A DNA stretch of 64,000 nucleotides from Nitrospira sp. CR1.1 (GTDB lineage Bacteria; Nitrospirota; Nitrospiria; Nitrospirales; Nitrospiraceae), in contig WIAF01000010.1 of NCBI GenBank assembly GCA_014055465.1, forward strand, positions 62,001 through 126,000, in the 5' to 3' direction. Below the pieces are notes generated by a model. The model saw only the letters and a list, made by a program, of their open reading frames with translations. It searched no databases and was not told the DNA's origin. A program made the translations under genes and the position numbers. Shown one piece after another: positions 49,560 through 58,861 of the stretch (positions within the stretch are counted from its first letter, which is position 1; every line of letters begins with the position of its first letter).

Positions 49560-52500
49560 TCGAACGGCTGATCCGCGGCGCGCTGGAACAACGACTCATC
49601 GTGCTGCTGCTTATGCTCGGGCTCATCGTGAGCGGCGTGGCCGCGTTCCGCCACCTCCCGATTGATGCCTTTCCCGATGTCACTCCGGTCCAGGTTCAAG
49701 TCATCACCCGGGCGCCCTCTCTGGCGCCTTCAGAAATCGAACGCCTCGTGACCTTTCCCCTGGAGATCGAGTTGACGAACCTCCCGAGGAAAACGGAACT
49801 GCGGTCGGTGTCGCGATTCGGACTCTCGGTGATAACGGTCGTCTTTGAGGACAGGATGGATATCTATTTCGCCAGACAACTCGTCTTGGAACGGGTGCTC
49901 CAGGCGCGATCCCGGCTTCCAGCAAGCGCCGAGCCCGTACTCGGACCGGTCAGTACGGGATTGAGCGAAGTCTTCATGTATCTCGTCGAGGGCTCGACGC
50001 AGAGCCTCATCGACTTACGGACCCTTCAAGACTGGGTCATCCGCCCGATGCTGCGCGCCGTCCCAGGCCTCGCGGATGTGGACACGTTGGGTGGCTTGGC
50101 CAAACAGTATGAAGTCCTCGTCGATCCTAATCGATTGACGAGCTTTGGGCTCACGCTGCGCCAAGTCCACGCGGCGGTCGCAGGGAATAATCAAAATGCC
50201 GGGGGCAGTTACATTGAGCAGGGCGGAGATAAGTTGGTCGTCCACGGGGTGGGGCTGGCCCGCTCTGTGGGAGACCTTGAACAGATCGTGGTGGCTGCGC
50301 ACAAGGGCACACCAATCTATCTTCGGGACGTGGCCCAAGTTCGCCAAGGGACCGCGATTCGGTTAGGGGGCGTCACGCGCGACGGCACGGGCGAGGTACT
50401 CGAAGGCATTGCCGTCATGCTCCGCGGCGGCAATAGCCGGGAGATCGTTGCGGGGGTAAAAGACAAGGTCGAGTTGATCAACCGGGTGCTGCCGGCCGGC
50501 GTGAAGATGGTGCCGTTCCATGACCGCATCGAATTGGTGGCGCGGGCACTCGATACCGTCGAGCGTGCCCTGCTGGAGGGTGCCGCGGTCGTCATCCTCG
50601 TCCTCTATCTCTTTCTCCGGAATCTCCGCGGCGCGCTCGTCGTCGCGCTGACATTGCCGCTGGCCACGTTGGCTACATTTCTGATTATGCAACAGGTTGG
50701 CCTGTCTGCGAATCTGATGTCACTGGGCGGCTTGGCCATCTCGCTGGGAATGATTGTCGATGCGGCCATCGTGCAGGTGGAGAATGTCGAGCGCCATCTG
50801 GGCGAGCAAACCACGGGCCGAGCCCTCTCGGTTACCGACCGTTTGCCAGTCGTCTTACGCGCCGTCCTGGAAGTGCGGCGGCCGAGCCTGTTCGGGGAAT
50901 TGATCATTGCGTTGACCTTTGTTCCGCTCCTGACACTCCAAGGAATGGAAGGCAAGATGTTTATCCCGCTGGCCCTGACGGTGGTGATCGCCCTCCTGAG
51001 CTCCTTGGTGCTTTCCATGACGGTGGTTCCGGTGCTGGCGGCGGTGCTCATGAAGCCGCGTGTCGCGGAGGAGGGCGGGCACCTGTTGGAGAGGGGGCGA
51101 CGGCTCTATCGCCAGTTGTTGGAGGGGGCCATCCACAAAACTCGTCTGGTCGTCCTTGCGGCGGCCGGTGTACTTGTCGGCGGAGCGGCCCTGGTCCCGT
51201 TCATCGGTCGGGAATTCGTCCCGATCATGGACGAAGGCACGATCGTCGTGAATGTGATGCGGCTCCCGAGCATCAGCCTCAGCGAATCACTGAAAATTTC
51301 GGGGGAGGTCGAACGACTCTTGCTGGAGATACCGGACGTGCGCTCCGTGGTTTCGCGCACGGGCGCCAACGAACTCGGAACGGATCCGATGGGGATGGAA
51401 CTCAGCGACATGTACGTCTTACTCAAGTCCGAGTCCGAGTGGCAGGCGCAGTCCAAGGCCGACATCGAGGAGCAGATCCGTCGGCGGCTGGCGCAAGTGC
51501 CTGGCATCGCCTTTGGCTTGTCCCAGCCGATCGCCATGCGCGTCGATGAATTGGTATCGGGGGTCCGGTCCCAGGTCGCGGTCAAACTGTTCGGCGACGA
51601 ACTTGAGACGTTGCGGATCAAGGCAGAGGAGATCGCCAGGGTGCTGCGGCAGGTGCGCGGCCTGTCCGATCTCCGGGTCGAGCAGGTGTCGGGCCTGTAC
51701 TATCTGAAGATCGACATCGACCGTGCCAGGATCGCGCGATACGGGATCAATGTGGCCGAGATCACGGAGGTGATTGAAGCCGTCGGTGGCGGCATTGCCG
51801 CCGGCGAGGTCTTCGAAGGACAGTGGCGTTTTCCGATCATGGTGCGATTTCCGGATGATCGGCGTGCCGATGTCGAGACGATTGCGGCGTTGTGGGTGAC
51901 GGCCCCGGACGGCTCCCGGATTCCGCTCCGGGATCTGGCCGAGATTCGGATTGTGGACGGGCCGGCCCAGATCAGCCGTGAGCATGCGAGCCGCCGGATT
52001 GTGATCGAAGCCAATGTGGTCGGACGCGACCTGGTCGGCGCGGTGGAAGAGGCCCAAGCAGCAGTGGGTCGTCTGGTGCAGCTCCCGCCGGGCTATTATG
52101 TGACCTGGGGTGGCCAATTCGAAAACCAACAGCAGGCGATGGCACGGCTGGCCGTGGTCGTTCCACTGGTCATTGGACTGATCTTTCTGCTGCTCTTTTT
52201 CACGTTCGGGAATTTGAGGCAGGCCGCGCTCATTCTCCTCGCGATTCCGTTTGCGATGGTCGGCGGCCTGCTGGCGCTGATGCTGGGCGGGCTATATCTC
52301 TCGGTTCCGGCCTCCGTCGGCTTTATTGCCTTGTTCGGCGTGGCGGTACTCAATGGGGTCGTGAAGATCGCCTACATCAACCAACTGCGGGAACAGGGCA
52401 TGGCATTGGATGAAGCAGTGCTGACCGGGATGGTTCTCCGATTGCGTCCGGTTCTGATGACGGCAGTTGTTGCGATGATGGCGCTCCTTCCTCTGCTGCT

Positions 52501-52693
52501 GGCCACCGGACCCGGTTCCGAAATCCAACGGCCACTCGCAACAGTGGTGATCGGGGGGTTGTTTTCATCGACCGCCTTAACCTTAGTCGTGCTTCCCGTG
52601 CTCTATCGGTGGGTCGAGCAACGAATGGCGCGACGGCGCGCCTCGGAGGAAGCCGTACTTACCACGGCTTCTGACAGAGAGGTGACAACATGA
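49556..52693 (+). CDS. czcA: CzcA-like heavy-metal RND efflux pump
   Basis: The 1045-residue inner-membrane proton antiporter has the RND plan: N-terminal helix (LIVLLLMLGLIVSGVAAFRH), two large periplasmic domains and 12 helices. HME-family sequence is seen in LPIDAFPDVTPVQVQVITRA and RFGLSVITVVFEDRMDIYFA. In helix IV the sequence is ISLGMIVDAAIVQVENVERH, with the D-A-A-x-V-x-V-E-N pattern but without the DFG element of zinc/cobalt/cadmium CzcA, so the metal exported cannot be assigned. It is the third gene of the coupled cba operon. Confidence 0.93.
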   Translation: MIERLIRGALEQRLIVLLLMLGLIVSGVAAFRHLPIDAFPDVTPVQVQVITRAPSLAPSEIERLVTFPLEIELTNLPRKTELRSVSRFGLSVITVVFEDRMDIYFARQLVLERVLQARSRLPASAEPVLGPVSTGLSEVFMYLVEGSTQSLIDLRTLQDWVIRPMLRAVPGLADVDTLGGLAKQYEVLVDPNRLTSFGLTLRQVHAAVAGNNQNAGGSYIEQGGDKLVVHGVGLARSVGDLEQIVVAAHKGTPIYLRDVAQVRQGTAIRLGGVTRDGTGEVLEGIAVMLRGGNSREIVAGVKDKVELINRVLPAGVKMVPFHDRIELVARALDTVERALLEGAAVVILVLYLFLRNLRGALVVALTLPLATLATFLIMQQVGLSANLMSLGGLAISLGMIVDAAIVQVENVERHLGEQTTGRALSVTDRLPVVLRAVLEVRRPSLFGELIIALTFVPLLTLQGMEGKMFIPLALTVVIALLSSLVLSMTVVPVLAAVLMKPRVAEEGGHLLERGRRLYRQLLEGAIHKTRLVVLAAAGVLVGGAALVPFIGREFVPIMDEGTIVVNVMRLPSISLSESLKISGEVERLLLEIPDVRSVVSRTGANELGTDPMGMELSDMYVLLKSESEWQAQSKADIEEQIRRRLAQVPGIAFGLSQPIAMRVDELVSGVRSQVAVKLFGDELETLRIKAEEIARVLRQVRGLSDLRVEQVSGLYYLKIDIDRARIARYGINVAEITEVIEAVGGGIAAGEVFEGQWRFPIMVRFPDDRRADVETIAALWVTAPDGSRIPLRDLAEIRIVDGPAQISREHASRRIVIEANVVGRDLVGAVEEAQAAVGRLVQLPPGYYVTWGGQFENQQQAMARLAVVVPLVIGLIFLLLFFTFGNLRQAALILLAIPFAMVGGLLALMLGGLYLSVPASVGFIALFGVAVLNGVVKIAYINQLREQGMALDEAVLTGMVLRLRPVLMTAVVAMMALLPLLLATGPGSEIQRPLATVVIGGLFSSTALTLVVLPVLYRWVEQRMARRRASEEAVLTTASDREVTT

Positions 52694-53100
52694 TGCGCAC
52701 TTGTCGTGACGATCGTTGCTGGCTCTTGATCGTGATGCTGGCGATTCTCTCTCCTGCCATGCTCAGCGGCTGCGGCGAGACACCTTCCTCTCGCCACGTC
52801 ACTGCCAAGCAAGCGCTCCTCGGCAAATCCGAAGCGGAGGTCCTGGCCTGCGCTGGGGCACCACAGGCGGTCTCGTCCCAGGATAGCCTGAGAGTCTTGA
52901 GCTACTACAAGGAGGGCGGATTGCTCGAACAGTCTTTCCCTGGAAACAAGAGTAGCCGCCCGGAAGGCGTGCGGCACGCCTGTACGGCCATCGTGAAGGT
53001 GGAGAACGATCGGGTCACCCAGGTGCAGTACCAGATGATGCCGGAATCAACGGCCACGCATGAGCATTGTGAAGAGATCTTTCAGCGCTGTGGGCCGTAG
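52690..53100 (+). CDS. Small lipoprotein after the efflux pump (copy 1)
   Basis: The 136-residue lipoprotein has a signal ending LAILSPAMLSGCGE (lipobox cysteine about 28), then ATAKQALLGKSEAEVLACAG, 'GAPQAVSSQDSLRVLSYYKE', LLEQSFPGNKS and a cysteine-containing end HEHCEEIFQRCGP. It resembles small outer-membrane lipoproteins of the SmpA/OmlA kind only in general form. Its start overlaps the czcA stop, so it is part of the operon. A close paralogue is at 58426-58836. The function is unknown. Confidence 0.8.
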   Translation: MMRTCRDDRCWLLIVMLAILSPAMLSGCGETPSSRHVTAKQALLGKSEAEVLACAGAPQAVSSQDSLRVLSYYKEGGLLEQSFPGNKSSRPEGVRHACTAIVKVENDRVTQVQYQMMPESTATHEHCEEIFQRCGP

Positions 53101-53145
53101 GCCCCAGTCTATTCATGAAATCGGACGGCGCAAGGGAAAGAAACG

Positions 53146-54066
53146 ATGACGGCCGAAGCGAACAAAATGAGGGGCGCGGCGTCCGGAGCCACTAAGAGCG
53201 TGTGCGCTAGGCGCCGCCTCCTCCCCGCGTTTACCCTGATCCTTCTCTGCCTAAGCGGCGGATGCGCTGGCTGGTGGTCCAAGACGCTGCCGCCGCCAGA
53301 GCCCCCGCTGAAGATTGTGGTGGCGCAGATGGCGCTGGAGGCACCCATCACAAAGAGTACACAAATGCAGACGTTCGAGGAGACACCGTCTCCAGAGATC
53401 GAACCGGTCATCCGGACTCAGCTTATCGAGGAGGTAGAACTCAGAGTGCAGCGGCTGTTGACGGAACAGTTGGCGGCGCAACCGGGATTCCAGGTCATGC
53501 CATTCAGCGAGACCAGGCGTCTGGCCGGCAATCTTGGTGTTCGGCGGGAACCACTCAGTGACGCGCAACTCCGTGCCCTGGCCGACGAGAGCGGGGCCGA
53601 TATTATTATCACGGGACGCATCCCGGATTATGGGGCCGTGCGCTGGCAGTACTGGGTGGGAGGTTGGGCCATGACGGCGACCGCTCATCTCATGACCGTC
53701 GGGTTCGCCTCAGGCTGGAACCCGGCCATCGTGGGCGGCTTCATGGCGCTCGATCTGTCCACAGATCTGCCCTTTTGGTGGGGCGGGGCATATGCTTTTG
53801 GTTGGGGACTTCGACCCGTGCGGGTCCAGGTCGAGGCCGTGCAAACAGGGCGCTGCGGCGGACCGCTTTGGGATACGCAGACGGTCATGGTCCTGATTCC
53901 CGGGAAAACGCTTGCCGTCTTCCCTCCTGAAGAGCGACGGCGGAAAGAGGTCCAACTCGGGGTCAATCTGGAACGCGCCATCCGAGACATTGCGGATGCA
54001 GCGGGCCGGTCGCTCCGGCTGAAGCCCTGTGGGCCAGAACCGGAATCCGAACAGGCGCCACAATGA
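53146..54066 (+). CDS. Probable lipoprotein, unknown function
   Basis: The 306-residue product has a signal with lipobox LCLSGGCAGW (cysteine about 40). The mature protein shows LIEEVELRVQRLLTEQLAAQ, PGFQVMPFSETRRLAGNLGV, then SGADIIITGRIPDYG, an arrangement seen in periplasmic proteins built from CsgG- or LpoB-like folds. Two hydrophobic stretches near 180-225 (WAMTATAHLMTVGFASG, GGFMALDLSTDLPFWWGGAY) follow. A specific family is not recognised. It follows the small lipoprotein by 45 bp in the same operon. Confidence 0.6.
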   Translation: MTAEANKMRGAASGATKSVCARRRLLPAFTLILLCLSGGCAGWWSKTLPPPEPPLKIVVAQMALEAPITKSTQMQTFEETPSPEIEPVIRTQLIEEVELRVQRLLTEQLAAQPGFQVMPFSETRRLAGNLGVRREPLSDAQLRALADESGADIIITGRIPDYGAVRWQYWVGGWAMTATAHLMTVGFASGWNPAIVGGFMALDLSTDLPFWWGGAYAFGWGLRPVRVQVEAVQTGRCGGPLWDTQTVMVLIPGKTLAVFPPEERRRKEVQLGVNLERAIRDIADAAGRSLRLKPCGPEPESEQAPQ

Positions 54067-54097
54067 GGCGTTGGTTGAAAAGCTACAGGAGACCAGC

Positions 54098-54331
54098 ATG
54101 CACGAACCGATGATGGGACTTTGGGGTTTGGTTGGTTATGTGCTCATGGTTGCTTTTTTGGCAGTGGGGATAGTCGCACTCTTACTGTGGCTAAAGTCAT
54201 GGTTAGAACAAGGACGACTTGGCTCAGCATCACGAGAACCGGAATCAGCTTTGGAAATTCTGAAAAAACGCTATGCCCGTGGGGAGATCAGCAAAGAGGA
54301 ATTCGAAGAGAAGCGCAAGGATCTTCTTTAA
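54098..54331 (+). CDS. SHOCT-domain small membrane protein
   Basis: The 77-residue protein has one membrane helix (LVGYVLMVAFLAVGIVALLL) and a C-terminal SHOCT motif, SALEILKKRYARGEISKEEF and EEKRKDLL, found in many short bacterial membrane proteins of unknown function. The ATG at 54098 gives a normal N-terminus (MHEPMMGLWG). It lies between the lipoprotein gene and the P-type ATPase on the same strand. Confidence 0.8.
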   Translation: MHEPMMGLWGLVGYVLMVAFLAVGIVALLLWLKSWLEQGRLGSASREPESALEILKKRYARGEISKEEFEEKRKDLL

Positions 54332-54422
54332 AAATCCGAAAGGGACAGAAGTCGAATCACGGCTCTGCGAGTGGCACGCTCGTGATAGCAGTTCAACCCT
54401 GATGGAGGCCCAGAAGAAGGTG

Positions 54423-56342
54423 ATGGATAAAGACCACGACCGAGGCTTTGCAGGCCCATGGTGGCAATACCCGGTCCTGCGCAATGCGCTGATGGCCGGC
54501 CTGCTGGCGGGCGCGGGATTTGCGCTGGCTCATCTGGGTCTGGTCTCTGAGCAGACCGAGGCCCTGTTCTATTTTGTAGCGATTCCGCTGGGCGGCTACC
54601 ACTGGGGCTGGGAAGCCCTGGAGGCGCTGATCCACGAGCGGGTCATCGGGATCGACTTCCTCATGCTGGCGGCCACCGTCGGGTCCGGCATCCTGGGGCT
54701 GTGGGATGAAGCCGCCTTCCTCGTGTTCCTGTATGGGTCCGCTGAAGGCTTGGAGGAGTACACGTATGCGCGGACGCGGTCGGCGATTCGGGCTTTACTG
54801 GATCTTGCGCCGAAGGAAGCCCACGTTCTGCGCAACGGGGAGGAGCTGAACATCCCGGCTGAACAGCTGCAGGTGGGCGAGCACTTTCTCATTCGCCCCG
54901 GCGAGACGCTCCCCACCGATGGAATCATCCGATCAGGAACCTCGAGCCTCGATGAATCCGCAATAACGGGAGAGTCGATTCCGGTGGACAAAGGGCCTGG
55001 GCTTAAAGTCTTTGCCGGTTCGCTCAACCGACAGGGCCTCTTAGAAGTCGAAGCGACTGCAACGTTTCAGGACAATACGCTCGCCAAGATCATTCACTTG
55101 GTCGAGGCCGCACAGGAACGAAAGGGCGAGGCCCAGCAATGGATCGAACGGTTTGGGCGGCGCTATAGCCCAACGGTCCTACTGGTGGCGCTTGGTTTTC
55201 TCGTGGTGCCATTTCTCTTGGACTTGCCGCCGTCCGACTGGGCAATGCGAGCCGTGGTCCTGCTTGTCGCAGCGGCCCCGTGCGCGCTGGTGATGTCCAC
55301 GCCGGTGGCGACCGCCGCCGCGATCGGCTGGGCGGGCAAGCATGGCATCCTCATAAAGGGGGGCGTCCACCTAGAACATCTCGGCCGGATTTGCGCCGTC
55401 GCGTTCGACAAGACCGGGACGCTCACCTCCGGGAAACCAGAGGTGACGGATCTCGCCCCGTTCACCGGGTCGGAAGACGACCTGCTCGCCTTGGCTGCCG
55501 GTATCGAATATGGCTCGGAGCACCCACTAGCGAAGGCCATTGTTGACCGAGCGCGGATTTCCAAGACCGTTCTGGTTGAGGCGCGAGCGTTTCAAGGGCT
55601 TACGGGTGCGGGAGCGACCGCGGTCGTGGGAGACCAGAGCTGGTACGTGGGAAGTCCCGATCTGTTCCAACAGTTCGGCATTGATTTGACGACGATCGAG
55701 GACCATGTGCGGGCGCTTCAGGCAGATGGAAAGACCGTGGTGCTGGTGGGCAATCAACAGACTCTGCGAGGCCTGCTCGCGCTGCAGGACCGTATCCGTG
55801 AGGGCGCGCGCGAGGTCATCGCTGGCCTGCATACCATGGGCGTCCGCGTCGTCATGCTGACAGGGGACAATGCACGAACGGCGCGGAGCGTCGCCCAGGC
55901 GTTGGGAATCGACTCCTACCTGGCGGATCTCAAGCCGGAAGACAAAGTCCGAGCGGTGCACGACCTGGAAGCCCGCTATGGCGCTGTGGTGATGGTGGGG
56001 GACGGGATCAATGATGCGCCGGCCTTAGCCGCCGCCACCTGCGGGGTGGCAATGGGGGCTGCGGGGACCGATGCCGCCATCGAAGCCGCCGATGTGGCCC
56101 TGATGGCCGATGATCTCTCGAAGGTGGGTGAGGCGCTACGGCTGGGAGCCAAAGTGAGGCGGATCAGCACGGAGAACATTGCCTTCTCCCTCTTGCTGCT
56201 CGCGGTCCTGATTCCCTTGGCGGTCGGCGGCTTCCTCAGCGTCGCCGTTGCGGTCCTTGTCCATGAGGTGAGTGAACTTCTGGCCGTGGCGAATGGGCTC
56301 CGGGTTGGCTGGCCAGCAGCCCGCGTCTCAATCTCGGAGTAG
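54423..56342 (+). CDS. Heavy-metal P1B-type ATPase with APC motif
   Basis: The 639-residue pump has all P-type elements: the TGES actuator loop in AITGESIPVDKG, the phosphorylation motif AFDKTGTLTSGKP, the nucleotide-binding SEHPLAKAIV, and MVGDGINDAPALA. The intramembrane metal motif reads AAPCALVMSTP, with APC where most heavy-metal ATPases have CPC or SPC, so copper is unlikely; zinc, cadmium or cobalt is more plausible. There is no N-terminal HMA domain. An earlier ATG at 54402 is possible. It lies in the efflux gene block. Confidence 0.92.
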   Translation: MDKDHDRGFAGPWWQYPVLRNALMAGLLAGAGFALAHLGLVSEQTEALFYFVAIPLGGYHWGWEALEALIHERVIGIDFLMLAATVGSGILGLWDEAAFLVFLYGSAEGLEEYTYARTRSAIRALLDLAPKEAHVLRNGEELNIPAEQLQVGEHFLIRPGETLPTDGIIRSGTSSLDESAITGESIPVDKGPGLKVFAGSLNRQGLLEVEATATFQDNTLAKIIHLVEAAQERKGEAQQWIERFGRRYSPTVLLVALGFLVVPFLLDLPPSDWAMRAVVLLVAAAPCALVMSTPVATAAAIGWAGKHGILIKGGVHLEHLGRICAVAFDKTGTLTSGKPEVTDLAPFTGSEDDLLALAAGIEYGSEHPLAKAIVDRARISKTVLVEARAFQGLTGAGATAVVGDQSWYVGSPDLFQQFGIDLTTIEDHVRALQADGKTVVLVGNQQTLRGLLALQDRIREGAREVIAGLHTMGVRVVMLTGDNARTARSVAQALGIDSYLADLKPEDKVRAVHDLEARYGAVVMVGDGINDAPALAAATCGVAMGAAGTDAAIEAADVALMADDLSKVGEALRLGAKVRRISTENIAFSLLLLAVLIPLAVGGFLSVAVAVLVHEVSELLAVANGLRVGWPAARVSISE

Positions 56343-56361
56343 CCGATCGAAGGAGGAATCG

Positions 56362-56766
56362 ATGCTGCGCAAGACGGTGGTTGTTGCGATCGTGTTAATT
56401 GTGGAGAGCGGATGTCAGTCGGCATCCCCATCTACGTTGTTGTCCGCGCCGACAAGTGTAAGCGCAACGGCAGCACGGCATCATGAAGAAGGGATCCTAG
56501 CGTACAAGCGCAACCAGTGGGCGCAAGCGAAGCAACACTTCGAAGCTGCGATCACAGCCACGCCAAGCTTGGCAGAGGCGCATTACAATCTCGGTATGGT
56601 TTTGTACCGGCTCGGAGCAGTGCGGGAAGGAGACGCACATTTTATGAAGGCTGCCGACTTGGCCCCAGGGAACACCGTCATTTGGGATTCACCGCCGCTC
56701 CGCAACGTGACGGTTCCGGACAAAGCATCGACAGTCCCAGGGTTGTCTGATGGCCATGGCCATTAG
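56362..56766 (+). CDS. TPR-containing lipoprotein
   Basis: The 134-residue product has a lipoprotein signal with cysteine about 18 (VLIVESGCQS). One and a half tetratricopeptide repeats follow (HHEEGILAYKRNQWAQAKQH, ATPSLAEAHYNLGMVLYRLG), and the protein ends in HGHGH. AGGAGG before the ATG supports the start. It probably mediates contacts in the envelope. It lies 19 bp after the P-type ATPase, so the two are cotranscribed. Confidence 0.8.
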   Translation: MLRKTVVVAIVLIVESGCQSASPSTLLSAPTSVSATAARHHEEGILAYKRNQWAQAKQHFEAAITATPSLAEAHYNLGMVLYRLGAVREGDAHFMKAADLAPGNTVIWDSPPLRNVTVPDKASTVPGLSDGHGH

Positions 56767-56855
56767 AATTCGCAAGTCCTGGTGCGATCCCGCGATGCGC
56801 TGCAGAGTAAGCCGCGCTTTGAAGAAGACTGGTGGGCCACAACGAAGGAGCTCTC

Positions 56856-57764
56856 GTGCATAGCAACTCAGAAAGCAGATCTGTGCAGCAAAAGAATCTG
56901 CGACGCGTCTTGCTGCTCACCGGGGTGTTTATGGTCGTCGAAGTGATCGCCGGCCTCTTCACGGGAAGTTTGGCGTTGTTGGCCGACGCCGGTCACATGC
57001 TGACGGATGTGGCGGCGTTGAGCCTGAGTGCATTTGCCATGTGGATGGCTGGGAAACCATCGACTCCTGAAAATACCTATGGCTACCATCGCGCGGAGAT
57101 TCTCGCTGCAGTTGTCAATGCCGTGGTGCTGCTGCTCCTTGCGACGTGGATTCTATACGAGGCCTATGACCGCTTCGGAGCGCCAATTCAGGTCCTTGGC
57201 ATTCCAATGTTACTGGTTGGACTGATTGGGTTAGTGGTGAATCTTGCCAGTCTGAAGCTGCTCGACGGCCATGCTGACGAGAGTGTGAACGTGCGCAGCG
57301 CCTATCTTGAAGTGATGAGTGATGCGATCAGTTCCCTCGGCGTCATTCTCGGTGGCGCGATTATTTGGACGACCGGATGGGTGCTCATCGATCCACTCCT
57401 CAGTGTGGGGATCAGTGCGTTCGTCATCTGGCGCACATGGGCGCTCCTTTCCCAAGCCGTCCACATCCTCATGGAAGGAGTCCCAACCGGTGTGGATGCA
57501 CGGGAGATCGGGCGGGCAATGGCCGGCGTCCCGGGCGTGAAGGGGGTACACGACCTCCACATCTGGACGATTACGACCGGCATGGATGCACTCAGTTCCC
57601 ATGTTGTCGTCCCGGTTGGGGAGGATCGAGCTGCTGTGCTACAATGCCTGCAACAGCTGCTGGCAGAACGGTTTGGGATTGAACATGTCACGTTGCAGAT
57701 TGTGGAGGAAGGTTCGGATCGCATTCGTATCGATTCGCAGCCTTCTCGCAATGTGATCGAATGA
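56856..57764 (+). CDS. czcD: Cation diffusion facilitator (CzcD-like)
   Basis: The 302-residue CDF has six membrane helices and a C-terminal cytoplasmic ferredoxin-like domain (VPGVKGVHDLHIWTITTGMD). The helix II site is normal, ADAGHMLTD (H47, D51), but the helix V site is YLEVMSDA (E152, D156), with glutamate where zinc CDF proteins have histidine. This may alter metal choice. AAGGAG 5 bases before the GTG at 56856 sets the start rather than a GTG at 56832. It would move divalent metal from cytoplasm to periplasm, feeding the RND pump. Confidence 0.9.
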   Translation: MHSNSESRSVQQKNLRRVLLLTGVFMVVEVIAGLFTGSLALLADAGHMLTDVAALSLSAFAMWMAGKPSTPENTYGYHRAEILAAVVNAVVLLLLATWILYEAYDRFGAPIQVLGIPMLLVGLIGLVVNLASLKLLDGHADESVNVRSAYLEVMSDAISSLGVILGGAIIWTTGWVLIDPLLSVGISAFVIWRTWALLSQAVHILMEGVPTGVDAREIGRAMAGVPGVKGVHDLHIWTITTGMDALSSHVVVPVGEDRAAVLQCLQQLLAERFGIEHVTLQIVEEGSDRIRIDSQPSRNVIE

Positions 57765-57865
57765 ATCCAACTCTCAAGCATGGCCGGGACGACGCGGACA
57801 ACTCGTCATTGTTCTGAGACCTTCCAGCCTCCTCAACCTGTGACAATCATTCCAACTATGAGGAC

Positions 57866-58201
57866 ATGGGGATGTCTCTGCTCTCTTCGATAGGACTGTT
57901 CATCCTGGCTGGGCTTTGTGAAATTGGCGGCGGTTATCTGGTGTGGCTATGGCTCCGTGAGGGGAAGCCGATCGGCTATGCACTCGCCGGTGCTCTTATC
58001 TTAGTCCTCTATGCCATCATTCCAACATTGCAGACCGCCCACTTTGGTCGAGTCTATGCAGCCTATGGGGGAATGTTCATCGTATTGTCGCTGCTCTGGG
58101 GCTGGGGCTTCGATGGCACAAGGCCAGACCGGCTCGATGCGGTCGGAGCGATGATTTGCCTGGTTGGCATGGGAGTGATCATGTACGGGCCACGTTGGTG
58201 A
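57866..58201 (+). CDS. YnfA-family (UPF0060) membrane protein
   Basis: The 111-residue protein has four membrane helices and the YnfA pattern: [81 protein letters not shown]0060 proteins are related to small multidrug transporters. Their substrate is not known for certain. An ATG at 57872 is an alternative start. It follows the CDF gene by about 100 bp. Confidence 0.92.
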   Translation: MGMSLLSSIGLFILAGLCEIGGGYLVWLWLREGKPIGYALAGALILVLYAIIPTLQTAHFGRVYAAYGGMFIVLSLLWGWGFDGTRPDRLDAVGAMICLVGMGVIMYGPRW

Positions 58202-58425
58202 ACGACGACGTTGCTGTGTCGTAAAAGAATCGGTGACGAGTACGGGCTGGCCTCCGCTGGGTCGGCGTCTCGCAATGACAGCAGCCGCCCGTACTCACGC
58301 CAACCGCTCTCGGTGCTTGGTTGACGGTCGGGTGAGGCGCTCATCCGCGAACGAGTTGGCATTGAACAGACGCAGTTCCAAGAGATCGCAGCCTCGAAAC
58401 CGACTTCTATCAGTGAGGTGACAAA

Positions 58426-58836
58426 ATGAGGGGCAATTGTCGTGATGTTCCTGCATTGGTCATGGTCACGCTGCTGATGGCCCTCGTTTCTACCGCGATC
58501 AGTGGCTGCATCAAGACACCTTCGTCTCGCCTCGCCACTGCCAAGCAGGCGCTACTTGGCAAGCCGGAGTCAGCGATCCTGGCCTGCGCTGGCGCACCGC
58601 GGATGGTCTCATCGCAGCATGGTCTGAGAGCGTTGAGCTACTACAAGGGGGTAGGAGTGCTCGAACAGTCCTTCCCTGGAAGCAAAAGCGGTCGTCCGGA
58701 AGGCGTGCGGCACGCCTGTTTGGCGATCGTGACGATGGAGAACGATCGGGTTACAGAGGTGGAGTACCAGATCACGTCGGAGTCAACGGCCGGCCATGAG
58801 CATTGCGAAGAGCTGTTTCAGCACTGCAGGCCCTAA
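58426..58836 (+). CDS. Small lipoprotein (copy 2)
   Basis: The 136-residue lipoprotein is the paralogue of 52690-53100. It has the signal with cysteine (ALVSTAISGCIKT), ATAKQALLGKPESAILACAG, 'GAPRMVSSQHGLRALSYYKG', LEQSFPGSKSGRPEGVRHAC and the end HEHCEELFQHCRP, of the same length. Even the upstream sequence (GAGGTGACAA before the start) is shared with copy 1. The two copies bracket the P-type ATPase/CDF block, so a duplication has occurred. Function unknown. Confidence 0.85.
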   Translation: MRGNCRDVPALVMVTLLMALVSTAISGCIKTPSSRLATAKQALLGKPESAILACAGAPRMVSSQHGLRALSYYKGVGVLEQSFPGSKSGRPEGVRHACLAIVTMENDRVTEVEYQITSESTAGHEHCEELFQHCRP

Positions 58837-58861
58837 CCCCAAGCCTATCCACGACCACACG

